Assembly (NCBI GenBank): GCA_002353815.1
Contig: DEKK01000006.1
Coordinates: 1-64,000 of the forward strand
From: Bifidobacteriaceae bacterium UBA2724
Lineage (GTDB): Bacteria > Actinomycetota > Actinomycetes > Actinomycetales > Bifidobacteriaceae
Direction: 5' to 3'
DNA: 64,000 bases
A program made the translations under genes and the position numbers. Of this stretch, positions 45,130-52,693 are shown in pieces; the first letter of the stretch is position 1, and the number at the start of each line of letters is the position of its first letter. The notes below the pieces were generated by a model, which worked only from the letters and a program-made list of their open reading frames with translations, was not told the origin of the DNA and did not search any database.

Positions 45130-45173
45130 TGTGTGCCGCCGCGCGATGGGCGCGGCGGCACACATTTGTTTTT
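45130..45173 (+). terminator. clpB terminator
   Basis: A perfect 15-bp stem (TGTGTGCCGCCGCGC with its complement) and 5-base loop are followed by TTTGTTTTT. Confidence 0.92.
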
Positions 45174-45190
45174 CGGGGGCGGCGTAGCGC

Positions 45191-45466
45191 CGGGCGAATG
45201 AGCCGCTGGTGCTTGTTGAAGCTGGCATACGTGAACATGACGCGTGCGGCGTTGTGCCGGGCGGGTGAACCGCGGGTGTTTTTCGGGGTGGTATCTGTGG
45301 ACATGACGCGAGCGGTGCCGTGCCGTGTGGATGAAACGCTGGACCATGCCGAGGCCGTGGCCGCAATCGGCGTTGAAATCGGCCGAGGTGCAGCCATGAA
45401 CGAGGAATAACCAAAAAGCGAAGGAGCCAAGTCGCGATCGGCGTTGAAATCGGCCGATGTGCAGCC
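45191..45466. repeat. Degenerate 66-67-base repeats and a 34-base direct repeat
   Basis: Three diverged units begin at 45191, 45258 and 45324 (starts CGGGCGAATGAGCC, CGGGCGGGTGAACC, CGTGTGGATGAAAC), sharing a later GTGRACATGACGCG block. A second element, CGATCGGCGTTGAAATCGGC and following bases, occurs at 45362-45395 and 45433-45466. There is no gene in this interval. Confidence 0.6.
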
Positions 45467-45491
45467 TCGATCGTGGCGATTTCTTCGGATC

Positions 45492-45525
45492 TGTTCCTGG
45501 CTCAGACTTGTTCCTGGCTCAGACT
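45492..45525. repeat. Two exact 17-base tandem repeats at the XRE gene end
   Basis: TGTTCCTGGCTCAGACT occurs twice in a row; the second copy runs into the stop codon of the XRE regulator gene. Confidence 0.85.
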
Positions 45526-46082
45526 TGTTTCGGGCTTGAAGCGTCCGTGGCAGTATCCTGTGCCTCGTCGCCCCTGTGCGGTCCCGACCTGTGATGCGTT
45601 GTTTCCTCGGAATCGGGGACGTTGACCATCGGGGCATCGGATCCTGATTCCTGCGCGGCGGCATCGGATCCTGATTCCTGCACGGCGGCATCGGTGCCTG
45701 ATTCCTGCGCGGCGGCATCGGTGCCCGATTCCTGCGCGGCGGCATCGGTGCCGGCAGCATCTCCGTCGTTCGGGGCGTCGCCCGTGCCATCGGCGAAGAT
45801 ATCGGGCAGGCTTTCCCTGTCATGCTTGTGCTTGGGCATGTTCTTCGTGTGAATTCCGAGGTCGATGAGCCGGCCGGGGTCGGTGTCGAGCGCATCCGCG
45901 ATATCCCACATTTTGTCGAGTGTCAGTGACTGCTCACCGCGTTCGATGCGACCCATGTATGAGCGGTCGGTGCCTGACTTCAGTGCGAGTTGTTCTTGTG
46001 ACATGCCTTGCTGATGGCGTACTTGGCGAATAGCAAGACCGAATTCCTGTCGTTTCTCCATGTGCTCTTCTGAGGTTGCCAT
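45519..46082 (-). CDS. XRE-family regulator with a repeat-rich acidic tail
   Basis: A 187-residue protein. The N-terminal helix-turn-helix of the Cro/CI type (residues about 14-70) includes IRQVRHQQGMSQEQLALKSG and the recognition segment RSYMGRIERGEQSL. After a basic stretch (NMPKHKHDRE) the C-terminal half consists of nine-residue repeats of the form GTDAAAQES, four times, then an acidic end. No effector or peptidase domain is visible. The start is uncertain: ATG 46082, 46097 or 46061; 46082 is given. It lies between clpB and the CRISPR remnant. Confidence 0.85.
   Translation of the reverse strand: MATSEEHMEKRQEFGLAIRQVRHQQGMSQEQLALKSGTDRSYMGRIERGEQSLTLDKMWDIADALDTDPGRLIDLGIHTKNMPKHKHDRESLPDIFADGTGDAPNDGDAAGTDAAAQESGTDAAAQESGTDAAVQESGSDAAAQESGSDAPMVNVPDSEETTHHRSGPHRGDEAQDTATDASSPKQV
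45634..45741 (-). repeat. In-frame 27-base tandem repeat in the XRE gene
   Basis: Four copies of a 27-base unit (45634-45660, 45661-45687, 45688-45714, 45715-45741) plus a partial fifth. They encode the nine-residue repeats and differ at only a few positions. Confidence 0.9.
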
Positions 46083-46224
46083 GCCCCTTAGCGTCATTGA
46101 ATGAGGATTGAAAAGCCACGGCCTATAAACCGTATTTTGTGCCAATCTGCATCATGTCGGCGATATCGGAGCAGGGAACACCTGGGGTCCGCCGGTCTTT
46201 CACGGAGCATGGGGCGCGCCATCT

Positions 46225-46373
46225 GACCTTTCGCCGCGCGTGCGGGGATGTGCCGGACGCGCTCGCGCCTTGGCCCCGGCCCCTGGTCTCTCGTCGCGCA
46301 TGTGGGGAAGTGGAATTACCTGATCGCAGACTCGTATGTAGTCGGGACCTTTCGCCGCGTATGTGGGGAAGTG
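46225..46373. CRISPR. Decayed type I-E-like CRISPR remnant (three repeats, two spacers)
   Basis: Three 28-base repeats at 46225-46252, 46285-46312 and 46346-46373 are separated by spacers of 32 and 33 bases, the spacing of type I-E arrays. Copies 1 and 3 match at 24 of 28 positions, copies 2 and 3 at 23 of 28. The core TCGCCGCG-YRTG-YGGGGA is a degenerate form of the I-E palindrome (GCGCGTGCGGGG-like). The two spacers are unrelated. No cas genes lie in the window, and repeat divergence indicates that the array is inactive. Confidence 0.65.
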
Positions 46374-46458
46374 GGCGAGCCGCCGATGTCGGCGCGGGGC
46401 ATCCGAGGCCCGCCGGCCTGCTGTTGCGCGGCTGGGGTGTGCATGCCCGGATATGAAT

Positions 46459-46502
46459 GTGCGGCGCGGCCGGCGGTCATTGGTCCGCCTGCCGCGCCGC
46501 AC
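46459..46502. terminator. Hairpin downstream of the copper ATPase gene
   Basis: GTGCGGCGCGGC pairs perfectly with GCCGCGCCGCAC, with an inner GGCGG/CCGCC. There is no T tract on the minus strand. Confidence 0.5.
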
Positions 46503-46545
46503 GGTGAGGATGGCTCGCTGAGGCTGCTGCCTTCAGCGCAGGGTC

Positions 46546-49083
46546 TTATGCATTGATGAACTGGTCGGGGTTCTTCTTGAACTCGTCAACGCAATGGGTG
46601 CTGCAGAAATGATAGGTCGTGCCCTTGTAATCGGCGGTCTGCGAGTCGGCGCCGACGGTCATGCCGCAGACGGGGTCGACGAAAGTGGATTCCGTTTTCT
46701 TCGCTGAACCAAAGTGGAACATGGATGTGCCTTTCTGTGAACGTGTTTCTTGGGAATCAACGATAACCGTGGATTGCGAATGCTGGGGCATCGCGTTCGA
46801 CAAATCGGCGGCGACGCGCGCATTGCGCAGACGGTTGGCGTTGAGGACGAGGCAGACGGACGACAGCGCCATGGCGACGCCTGCGATCATGGGGCTGAGC
46901 AGCCAGCCCGTGACCGGGTAGAGCATGCCCGCCGCCAGCGGGATGCCGATGATGTTGTACATGAACGCGAACGTGAGGTTCTCGCGGATGTTGCGCATCG
47001 TGGCGCGGGACAGGTTCATGGCGGTCAGGACGCCGGACAGGTCACCGCTCATCAGCGTGATGTCGGCGGACTGCATCGCCACGTCGGTGCCGGTGCCCAT
47101 GGCGAAGCCGATGTCCGCCGTCGCCAGGGCCGGGGCGTCGTTGATGCCGTCACCGATCATGGCGACGAGACCGGGGCGGCCGGCGTTTTCGGCCTCGGTC
47201 TGGATGCGTTCGATCCACCATGCCTTGCCGTCGGGCTTGACTTCGCAGATGGCGGTGTCGATGCCAACCTGATCGGCCACCTTGCGAGCGGTTTCCTCGG
47301 TGTCGCCGCTGAGCATGATGGTGCGCACCCCTTGGGCGCGCAAGGCCGCGATCGTCTCTGCGGAACCGTCTTTGACGGGGTCGTCGCCGTAGTCGAGCTG
47401 GGGCATGTCATCCGTGGGGGCGCCGCCGTCCCGGACTCTGGCGATTCCTCGCGTGATGGTGCCGGTCTTGTCGAAGACGACGGTCGTGATGTCTTTGGCG
47501 CGTTGCAGAGCGCTGGCCGAAGTGACCAGCACGCAGTTGCGCGCACCAAGGCCCAGACCAGACGTGACGGACAGCGGCGTCGCGAGACCGAGGGCGCACG
47601 GGCACGCGATGATGAGCACGCAGACCGCCGTGACCAGGGCGTGGGCGAGCCGTGGCTGTGGCCCGACCGAGAACCAGATGGCGAAGGTCCAGACGGACAC
47701 CAGGATGACGACGGGCACGAAGATCGAGGCGATTTTGTCGGCCAGCTGCTGCACGGGGGCCTTCGTCGCCTGGGCGCGAGACACCATGTCGATGATCTGG
47801 GCCAGCACAGTGTCGTCGCCCACCTTGGTGGCTTTCACCACCACGGGCGCGTCGAGCGTCGTCGTCGCGCCGGTCACGTCGTCGCCGACGGTGCGGCTGA
47901 CGGGCTTGGATTCGCCGGTGACCATGGATTCATCGATATGCGTCGTGCCTGCGACGATGGTTCCGTCGGTGGGGATGCGGTCGCCGCCCGCGACAACGAA
48001 CAGATCGCCGGGGCGCAGGGAATCGATCGGCGCCTCCACACCGGTCCCGGGCAGCTTCCAAACGCCCGAAGCCACATCGGAGTCGGTGATCTTGCGTGCC
48101 GTGTTGGGGCGAAGCCCGATGAGGGCGGACACGGCGTCGCCGGTGCCTTCGCGCGCTTTCGCCTCAAGCAGGCGGCCCACCAGCACCAAGGTGATGACCA
48201 CGCCCACGGACTCGAAATAGGGCTCGCGGGAGCCTTCGGGGAGCGCGTTCGGGGCGATGCACACCACCACGCTGTATATATAGGCGGCGAAGGTGCCCAG
48301 GGTCACGAGCGAGTTCATCTCGGGGGAGCGATGGGCCATGGCCAGCCACCCCACGCGGTGGATCGGCCAGCCGCAGTAGAACATGACCGGAGTGATGAGC
48401 ACGAACTGCCACCAGGGGTTCATGAGCCACATCGGCCAGGAACCCGTGTCGACGGCCATCATGACCATGGCGACGACGAAAACGGGGATGGTGAGGACCG
48501 CGCCCACCGCGATGCGCCGTTTCAGATCGGCTGCCTCGCTGGATTTCTCGTCGGCCGCCTCGTTGCTGTCCGATGCGGCGTCGTGCGTCGTGCGCTCGCC
48601 GTGGTCCGCCTTCTTGCCGGAAGTCTCCGGCGCGCTCGCGGCAGGAGTCGAATCGGACGCCGTCTGCGCGGCGTCGTTGTGCCGTGCCGAGGCGTCTGCC
48701 GGGGTTCCATCGGCGGCGTCGGTGACATGCACCGACCCATGCACCATGTTCATGCCACAGGCAAAGGGGTAGTCACCTGCGGGGAGCGCGGGGATCTCAA
48801 CGTTGGTGCGCTGGTTCCCGGGAAGGTGGGCGTCGATGCCAAGGTCCGAGAAGACGACGTGCGAAGTGCACTCGCCCGTCTCTTTTCTGTCGAACGTGAT
48901 CGTTGTGGGGATTCCCGCCTGCAGCTCGATGGCCGCAGGGGAATACCCGCCTTGCACTGTGACGGTGATGCGCTGGTGCCCGTCGCTGACCTCTGCCTTG
49001 CTGCCCTGACGCTTTCCGAAGAAATACCACAGAACGGCAATGCTGAGGAGAACGGCAATGACGATGATGCCTATCGTGCCCAT
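46546..49083 (-). CDS. copA: Copper P1B-type ATPase with N-terminal cupredoxin and C-terminal YHS domain, nucleotide-binding domain apparently missing
   Basis: An 845-residue protein. Order: N-terminal membrane helix (residues 3-20), cupredoxin-like domain (about 30-115, metal ligands around FACGMNMVHG), acidic linker, P1B-ATPase core, linker and a YHS domain (DPVCGMTVG, FCSTHC). The core has the metal motif ACPCALG, the actuator TGES, the phosphorylation motif DKTGT (Asp538) and GDGINDAP. Only 56 residues separate Asp538 from the aspartate of MLSGD, against about 190 in normal CopA. The nucleotide-binding domain with its HP motif is therefore absent. The ATG at 49083 follows GGAGGAGG. An internal ATG (46722) with its own AGAAAGG could make the YHS part alone (58 residues). 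Confidence 0.85.
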   Translation of the reverse strand: MGTIGIIVIAVLLSIAVLWYFFGKRQGSKAEVSDGHQRITVTVQGGYSPAAIELQAGIPTTITFDRKETGECTSHVVFSDLGIDAHLPGNQRTNVEIPALPAGDYPFACGMNMVHGSVHVTDAADGTPADASARHNDAAQTASDSTPAASAPETSGKKADHGERTTHDAASDSNEAADEKSSEAADLKRRIAVGAVLTIPVFVVAMVMMAVDTGSWPMWLMNPWWQFVLITPVMFYCGWPIHRVGWLAMAHRSPEMNSLVTLGTFAAYIYSVVVCIAPNALPEGSREPYFESVGVVITLVLVGRLLEAKAREGTGDAVSALIGLRPNTARKITDSDVASGVWKLPGTGVEAPIDSLRPGDLFVVAGGDRIPTDGTIVAGTTHIDESMVTGESKPVSRTVGDDVTGATTTLDAPVVVKATKVGDDTVLAQIIDMVSRAQATKAPVQQLADKIASIFVPVVILVSVWTFAIWFSVGPQPRLAHALVTAVCVLIIACPCALGLATPLSVTSGLGLGARNCVLVTSASALQRAKDITTVVFDKTGTITRGIARVRDGGAPTDDMPQLDYGDDPVKDGSAETIAALRAQGVRTIMLSGDTEETARKVADQVGIDTAICEVKPDGKAWWIERIQTEAENAGRPGLVAMIGDGINDAPALATADIGFAMGTGTDVAMQSADITLMSGDLSGVLTAMNLSRATMRNIRENLTFAFMYNIIGIPLAAGMLYPVTGWLLSPMIAGVAMALSSVCLVLNANRLRNARVAADLSNAMPQHSQSTVIVDSQETRSQKGTSMFHFGSAKKTESTFVDPVCGMTVGADSQTADYKGTTYHFCSTHCVDEFKKNPDQFINA

Positions 49084-49309
49084 GATTCCTCCTCCATGGC
49101 GAATTCCCAGCCCGGCGCCTCGTGGCGAGGCCGTGGCTGTCCGATGGCGTGGCGTTCGCGGGCCGGAGTCCGCGAATCCTGGGTGACGGCGGCCCGGGGC
49201 CATCGCGCCTCGTGCCGGCCGTCTGGAAGGTGACGGTGATTGTGCAGCGGTGCGTGGAAACGCCCGCGTGCCCAAATTCCGACACATAACCTACCGTGTT
49301 TGTCAAGAA

Positions 49310-49331
49310 AAGAGAACCCTTAATTTCTCTT
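49310..49331. promoter_or_regulatory. Inverted repeat upstream of copA
   Basis: AAGAGAA-N8-TTCTCTT lies immediately upstream of the minus-strand TTGACA. It could be an operator for a metal-responsive regulator; it does not match the known CsoR or CopY consensus. Confidence 0.35.
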
Positions 49332-49541
49332 CTTGCTGGGGATTTCGAAGACGTATCGGGATGCGGCCGTCCCGTGGCCGCATGTCGTCGCGTCATGGCC
49401 GCACCGTACCGCGGATTCGCGGCCGTGGCGGCATGGTGAAAACTCAAGGAATCCATTGGTTGTTGCCCTGGGTTTTCGTTCTGGATTTTCGCTCATGGCG
49501 AAAACGGCACGCCGTGCGTTTTGCCTGTGGTGGACACAGTG

Positions 49542-49547
49542 TATCAT
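49542..49547 (+). promoter_or_regulatory. -10 box of a leaderless start (rmuC)
   Basis: TATCAT is 7 bases before the ATG at 49555, without a ribosome binding site. Confidence 0.5.
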
Positions 49548-49554
49548 CGAACAT

Positions 49555-50997
49555 ATGTTCGAGCAAATCGGAGAGATGATCGTACTCATCGTGTTGGTGG
49601 TTTTGGCTCTGGTCGTCGGTTTCGTGGCCGGGCGCTCCACCGCGCCCAAAGTCGCAGATCCGGCCGCGCGTGCCGAGCTTGAGGAGGCACGCGCCCAGGT
49701 CGCTGCCGGTGCCGAAGCGAAGGCGCAGCTTGACAATCAGCTCGCGTACATGCGCAATCTGGTCGCGAGTCTGCAGCAGCAGGAAAACGACCGCATCGCG
49801 GCGGAGCGGGCGAAAGACGATCAGCGGCACCAGCTTGCCTTGCGCACGCAAGGCGCCCAGAAAGACGGCGAAGCCAAATTGTTGGAGGCTTTCGCGCCAG
49901 TGCAGCGGAATCTGGCCACGCTGGAGCAGAAGGTCGCCCAGATGGAGGAGTCCCGCAAGCAGGAGATGGGCGCGCTCGACAAGAGCCTGCAGGTGCTGGA
50001 ACAGCGGCAGACGAGCCTCGGCAAGCAGACGGAGTCCCTCGCGTCTGCGCTCAGCAACAACAAGGTGCGCGGTGCCTGGGGCGAGGCACAGCTGAAGAAC
50101 ATCGTGGAGTCCGCCGGGCTGCTGCAGCACGTCGACTTCGATGTGCAGGTGCAGCTGCAGGACGGCGACGCGAGGAAGCGCCCCGACATGGTCGTGTACC
50201 TGCCCGGGGGCAAAAGCATCCCCATCGACGCTAAGACGCCGTACAACGACTACCAGCGGGCATGCGCGATCCCGGATTCGGCGGACCCGGCGCAGCTTGC
50301 CGAGAAAAAGCGTTTGCTGGAAAACCACGCCAAGGCCGTCCGCAGCCATATCGACGAGCTCGACAGGCGTGCGTATTTCGCCTCGATGCCGCAGGCGCCC
50401 GATTTCGTCATCGCCTTCATCCCCAGCGAATCGGTGCTGCAGGCGGCGTTCGAAGCGGATCCGCACCTCATGGACTATGCGTTCTCGAAGCATGTGGCGC
50501 TGTGTTCGCCCACCACGCTGTGGGCGGTGCTCAAGTCGGTCGCCTACGCATGGCAGCAGCAAGGGGTGACCGAAAACGCCAGACAGTTGCTCAACGAGTC
50601 CAAGAAACTCTACGGGCGCATCGCCACGTTGGGCGCGAACGCCACGAAGCTGGGCAATTCCATCACCCGCACCGTCAAGAACTACAACGTGATGGTGGGC
50701 TCGCTCGAGGGGAGCGTTCTGAGCGCCGCGCGCAAGTTCAAAGACATCGACCCCGATGTGGTCGTCCCCGAGGTCGAGGCCCTGGACTCCGAAAACGTCA
50801 ATGTGCGGGAACTCGTCGCTCCGGAATTCGCGCGATCCGGGGAGCCCGACGGAAACGGGGGAGGCCGGGGCGACGATGCGACCGCCATTGCGGCCGGCAC
50901 TGGAACGGATGTCGCCGCGGCCGGCGGCGATGCACGGATCCCGTCTCCTCCGCAGCCTGCTTCCGGGTGGGCGGGTGCAGGGCCTGCGGTAGGGTAG
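49555..50997 (+). CDS. rmuC: RmuC-family DNA recombination protein
   Basis: A 480-residue protein. An N-terminal membrane helix (MIVLIVLVVLALVVGFVAG) is followed by a coiled-coil region (residues about 35-160) and the RmuC domain, a nuclease-like fold (VRGAWGEAQLKNIVESAGLL, DMVVYLPGGKSIPIDAKTPY, FVIAFIPSE, PTTLWAVLKSVAYAWQQQ). RmuC limits recombination at short inverted repeats in E. coli; the catalytic activity is inferred. The C-terminal Gly/Ala-rich tail of 60 residues is extra. The start is the ATG behind the leaderless -10 box; a longer upstream frame has no start signals. Confidence 0.94.
   Translation: MFEQIGEMIVLIVLVVLALVVGFVAGRSTAPKVADPAARAELEEARAQVAAGAEAKAQLDNQLAYMRNLVASLQQQENDRIAAERAKDDQRHQLALRTQGAQKDGEAKLLEAFAPVQRNLATLEQKVAQMEESRKQEMGALDKSLQVLEQRQTSLGKQTESLASALSNNKVRGAWGEAQLKNIVESAGLLQHVDFDVQVQLQDGDARKRPDMVVYLPGGKSIPIDAKTPYNDYQRACAIPDSADPAQLAEKKRLLENHAKAVRSHIDELDRRAYFASMPQAPDFVIAFIPSESVLQAAFEADPHLMDYAFSKHVALCSPTTLWAVLKSVAYAWQQQGVTENARQLLNESKKLYGRIATLGANATKLGNSITRTVKNYNVMVGSLEGSVLSAARKFKDIDPDVVVPEVEALDSENVNVRELVAPEFARSGEPDGNGGGRGDDATAIAAGTGTDVAAAGGDARIPSPPQPASGWAGAGPAVG
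50990..50995 (+). promoter_or_regulatory. -10 box of a leaderless start (phosphoribosyltransferase-like gene)
   Basis: TAGGGT overlaps the rmuC stop codon and lies 6 bases before the ATG at 51002. Confidence 0.4.
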
Positions 50998-51001
50998 AGC
51001 C

Positions 51002-51664
51002 ATGAGTTCGGAATTCAGAGCAACCGGCAGCGCCGATGTGACCGAGGGATATTCTTTCGACATGCGCCCTCCGCAGCTGAGGCTGCGTGACATGGTCGCG
51101 CGCGAGGTGAAGAGCAAACCTTTCAGCGAGCTGTACTCCATCAGCTTCGACCACGACGGGGGACAGCTCGCCGGGCATGTGCTTCTCGACACCTTGGAGG
51201 AGCAGGGTTTCGGCCTCGATGACTTCGACGCCGTCGGCGCATTGACCGCGGCGGCCGTGCCGCTTGCGTCCGCGATGCTGCAGGCCGCGGCTGCGCGCGG
51301 GCAGCAGCTCGACGCCTTCATGATGGATTTCGTCTACCCGTCCATCAAAGGTCCGTCCATCAAGGGCAAGCGCGTCATATTGCTTGACGCGTGGCTGTCC
51401 GAGAAGTCGTACGTGCAGACGTCGTCATTGGTGACGCTACGCAACGGCAACGAGCTTGACCTCGATTTCTCCATCATCGACGCCCAGGGCGGCGAAGCCG
51501 TCGCCATCGCCGCTCTCGTGGGAGGCGTGCCGGCGAAGGACGGCGAACAGCCGACCGTCAATGTGACCAACATCGCCGATGGCTCGCACAGGGAGCTTCC
51601 GTTCGTCGAAGTCTATGAGGAATCGGCGTTGCGCGCACTGGATGTGGACGCGCAGGGCAAGTGA
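51002..51664 (+). CDS. Phosphoribosyltransferase-fold protein (PyrE-like, divergent)
   Basis: A 220-residue protein resembling orotate phosphoribosyltransferases in overall pattern: FDAVGALTAAAVPLASAM, then FVYPSIKGPSIKGKRVILLD. At the place of the PRPP loop (two acidic residues followed by Thr-Thr-Gly or similar), the sequence is LLDAWLSEKSYVQTSSLVTL. The second acidic residue and the TTG triplet are lost, so classical PRPP catalysis is doubtful. There are no other pyrimidine genes nearby. It may be a specialised transferase or a regulatory protein. The following methyltransferase gene starts 3 bases after its stop. Confidence 0.6.
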   Translation: MSSEFRATGSADVTEGYSFDMRPPQLRLRDMVAREVKSKPFSELYSISFDHDGGQLAGHVLLDTLEEQGFGLDDFDAVGALTAAAVPLASAMLQAAAARGQQLDAFMMDFVYPSIKGPSIKGKRVILLDAWLSEKSYVQTSSLVTLRNGNELDLDFSIIDAQGGEAVAIAALVGGVPAKDGEQPTVNVTNIADGSHRELPFVEVYEESALRALDVDAQGK

Positions 51665-51667
51665 CGG

Positions 51668-52393
51668 GTGGCCGCCGACATGCATGAGCCTTCGGAATTC
51701 ACCAAGCAGGTGATCGCCTCGGGCGGAGCCGACTTCCGGGAAGTGGGCGTGGGGCCATGGTCGGTCGAGCGCCCCGATGCCCCCGCGCCGCTCGACGACC
51801 CGCGCTACGACCCCGAGCTGCTGCGCGACGGCGACCGTCGCAACGTCATGGACCGTTACCGCTATTGGTCCGTCGAGGCCATCAAGGCCGATCTGGACGC
51901 CCAGGGGCGCCATCCTTTCGAAGTTGCGATCGAGAACTGGACGCATGATTTCAACATCGGCTCGATCGTGCGGACGGCCAACGCCTTCACGGCCAACCGT
52001 GTGCACATCGTCGGCCCCCATAAGTGGAACCGCAAGGGCGCGCTCATGACGGAGCTGTACCAGCATGTCGAGTACCATCCCAGCGTCGGCGCGCTTGTGG
52101 AAGACGTCCGCCGCGAATCCGCCGAGGCGGGGCTGCCCATGCCGCGCATCATTGCGCTCGACATCGTGCCCGGCGCGGTGCCGATGGAAACCTATGAATT
52201 CCCGGAGCGCTGCCTGATGCTTTTCGGTGCCGAAGGGCCCGGACTGTCCCGCCAGGCGCTTGAACTGGCTGACGACGTCGTCTATATCTCGCAGTTCGGC
52301 TCGGTGCGTTCCATCAATGCCGGCGCGGCCGCGGCCGTCGCCATGCATGCCTGGATCCAACAGCACGCTGTCATCGGCGGCCGCGCGGCGTAA
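51668..52393 (+). CDS. SpoU/TrmH-family RNA 2'-O-methyltransferase
   Basis: A 241-residue SPOUT methyltransferase that probably methylates a ribose in tRNA or rRNA. Motif 1 is NIGSIVRTANAF, motif 2 LMLFGAEGPGLSRQAL and motif 3 SINAGAAAAVAMHAW, the knot that binds S-adenosylmethionine. Motif 3 usually reads SLNVS; here Asn is followed by Ala-Gly. The GTG at 51668 is three bases after the upstream stop; an ATG at 51680 is a possible alternative. The 3' end of the gene is repeated downstream (next entry). Confidence 0.88.
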   Translation: MAADMHEPSEFTKQVIASGGADFREVGVGPWSVERPDAPAPLDDPRYDPELLRDGDRRNVMDRYRYWSVEAIKADLDAQGRHPFEVAIENWTHDFNIGSIVRTANAFTANRVHIVGPHKWNRKGALMTELYQHVEYHPSVGALVEDVRRESAEAGLPMPRIIALDIVPGAVPMETYEFPERCLMLFGAEGPGLSRQALELADDVVYISQFGSVRSINAGAAAAVAMHAWIQQHAVIGGRAA

Positions 52394-52571
52394 CAGGGCC
52401 GGCCAATAACGTTCGGCGCTGCCTGCTGCTTTGCAGGGCGGCGCCGTCATCAGCGGCCGCGCTGCCTGCTGCTTTGCGGGGTGCGGCGCCGTCATCGGCG
52501 GCCGCGCCGCTTTGCGCAGCCGCTTTGCGCAGCCGCCTTGCGCAGCCGCTTTGCCTACCGCTTTGCACAGC
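52370..52571. repeat. Repeats spreading from the methyltransferase gene end
   Basis: The last bases of the gene (GTCATCGGCGGCCGC, 52370-52384) recur at 52446-52460 and 52491-52505 inside two 43-45-base tandem units starting GCTGCCTGCTGCTTTG (52418, 52461). Five 13-base units of CGCTTTGCGCAGC type follow at 52508-52571. The rest of the gap to gatC is gene-free. Confidence 0.85.
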
Positions 52572-52680
52572 CGCCGTCCTGCCGACACTCCCTTCGCGAC
52601 GATGCGTCCGCCCGTCCATCCGCCGGTCCGCATCGCGCCCTTCCGTGGAACGGACCCGTGGAAGTGTCATATTGAACTCA

Positions 52681-52686
52681 TATAGT
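52681..52686 (+). promoter_or_regulatory. -10 box of a leaderless start (gatC)
   Basis: TATAGT is 7 bases before the ATG at 52694. The intervening TAAAGGC is too close to the ATG to be a good ribosome binding site. Confidence 0.5.
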
Positions 52687-52693
52687 TAAAGGC

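Larger units (their letters stand above)
49084..49554. other. Gene-free divergent region between copA and rmuC
   Basis: No supportable gene. It contains a minus-strand -35-like TTGACA at 49301-49306 and an inverted repeat just beyond it. Overlapping ORFs lack features. Confidence 0.4.

Noticed and set aside
45191..45340. 66-67-base periodic units considered as a CRISPR array
   Set aside because: The conserved block is long and imperfect, and the units are too diverged, without a short conserved palindromic repeat. They look like degenerate tandem duplications.
42151..45414. A 1087-codon minus-strand ORF across clpB
   Set aside because: Antisense of clpB, caused by high third-position GC. 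It has no start signals or protein features.
46414..46441. A fourth CRISPR repeat after 46373
   Set aside because: The similarity (CTGTTGCGCGGCTGGGG) is weak and the spacing of about 68 bases does not fit the 60-61-base period.
46750..49233. An 827-codon plus-strand ORF across the copper ATPase
   Set aside because: Same antisense effect; the minus frame carries all P-type ATPase motifs.
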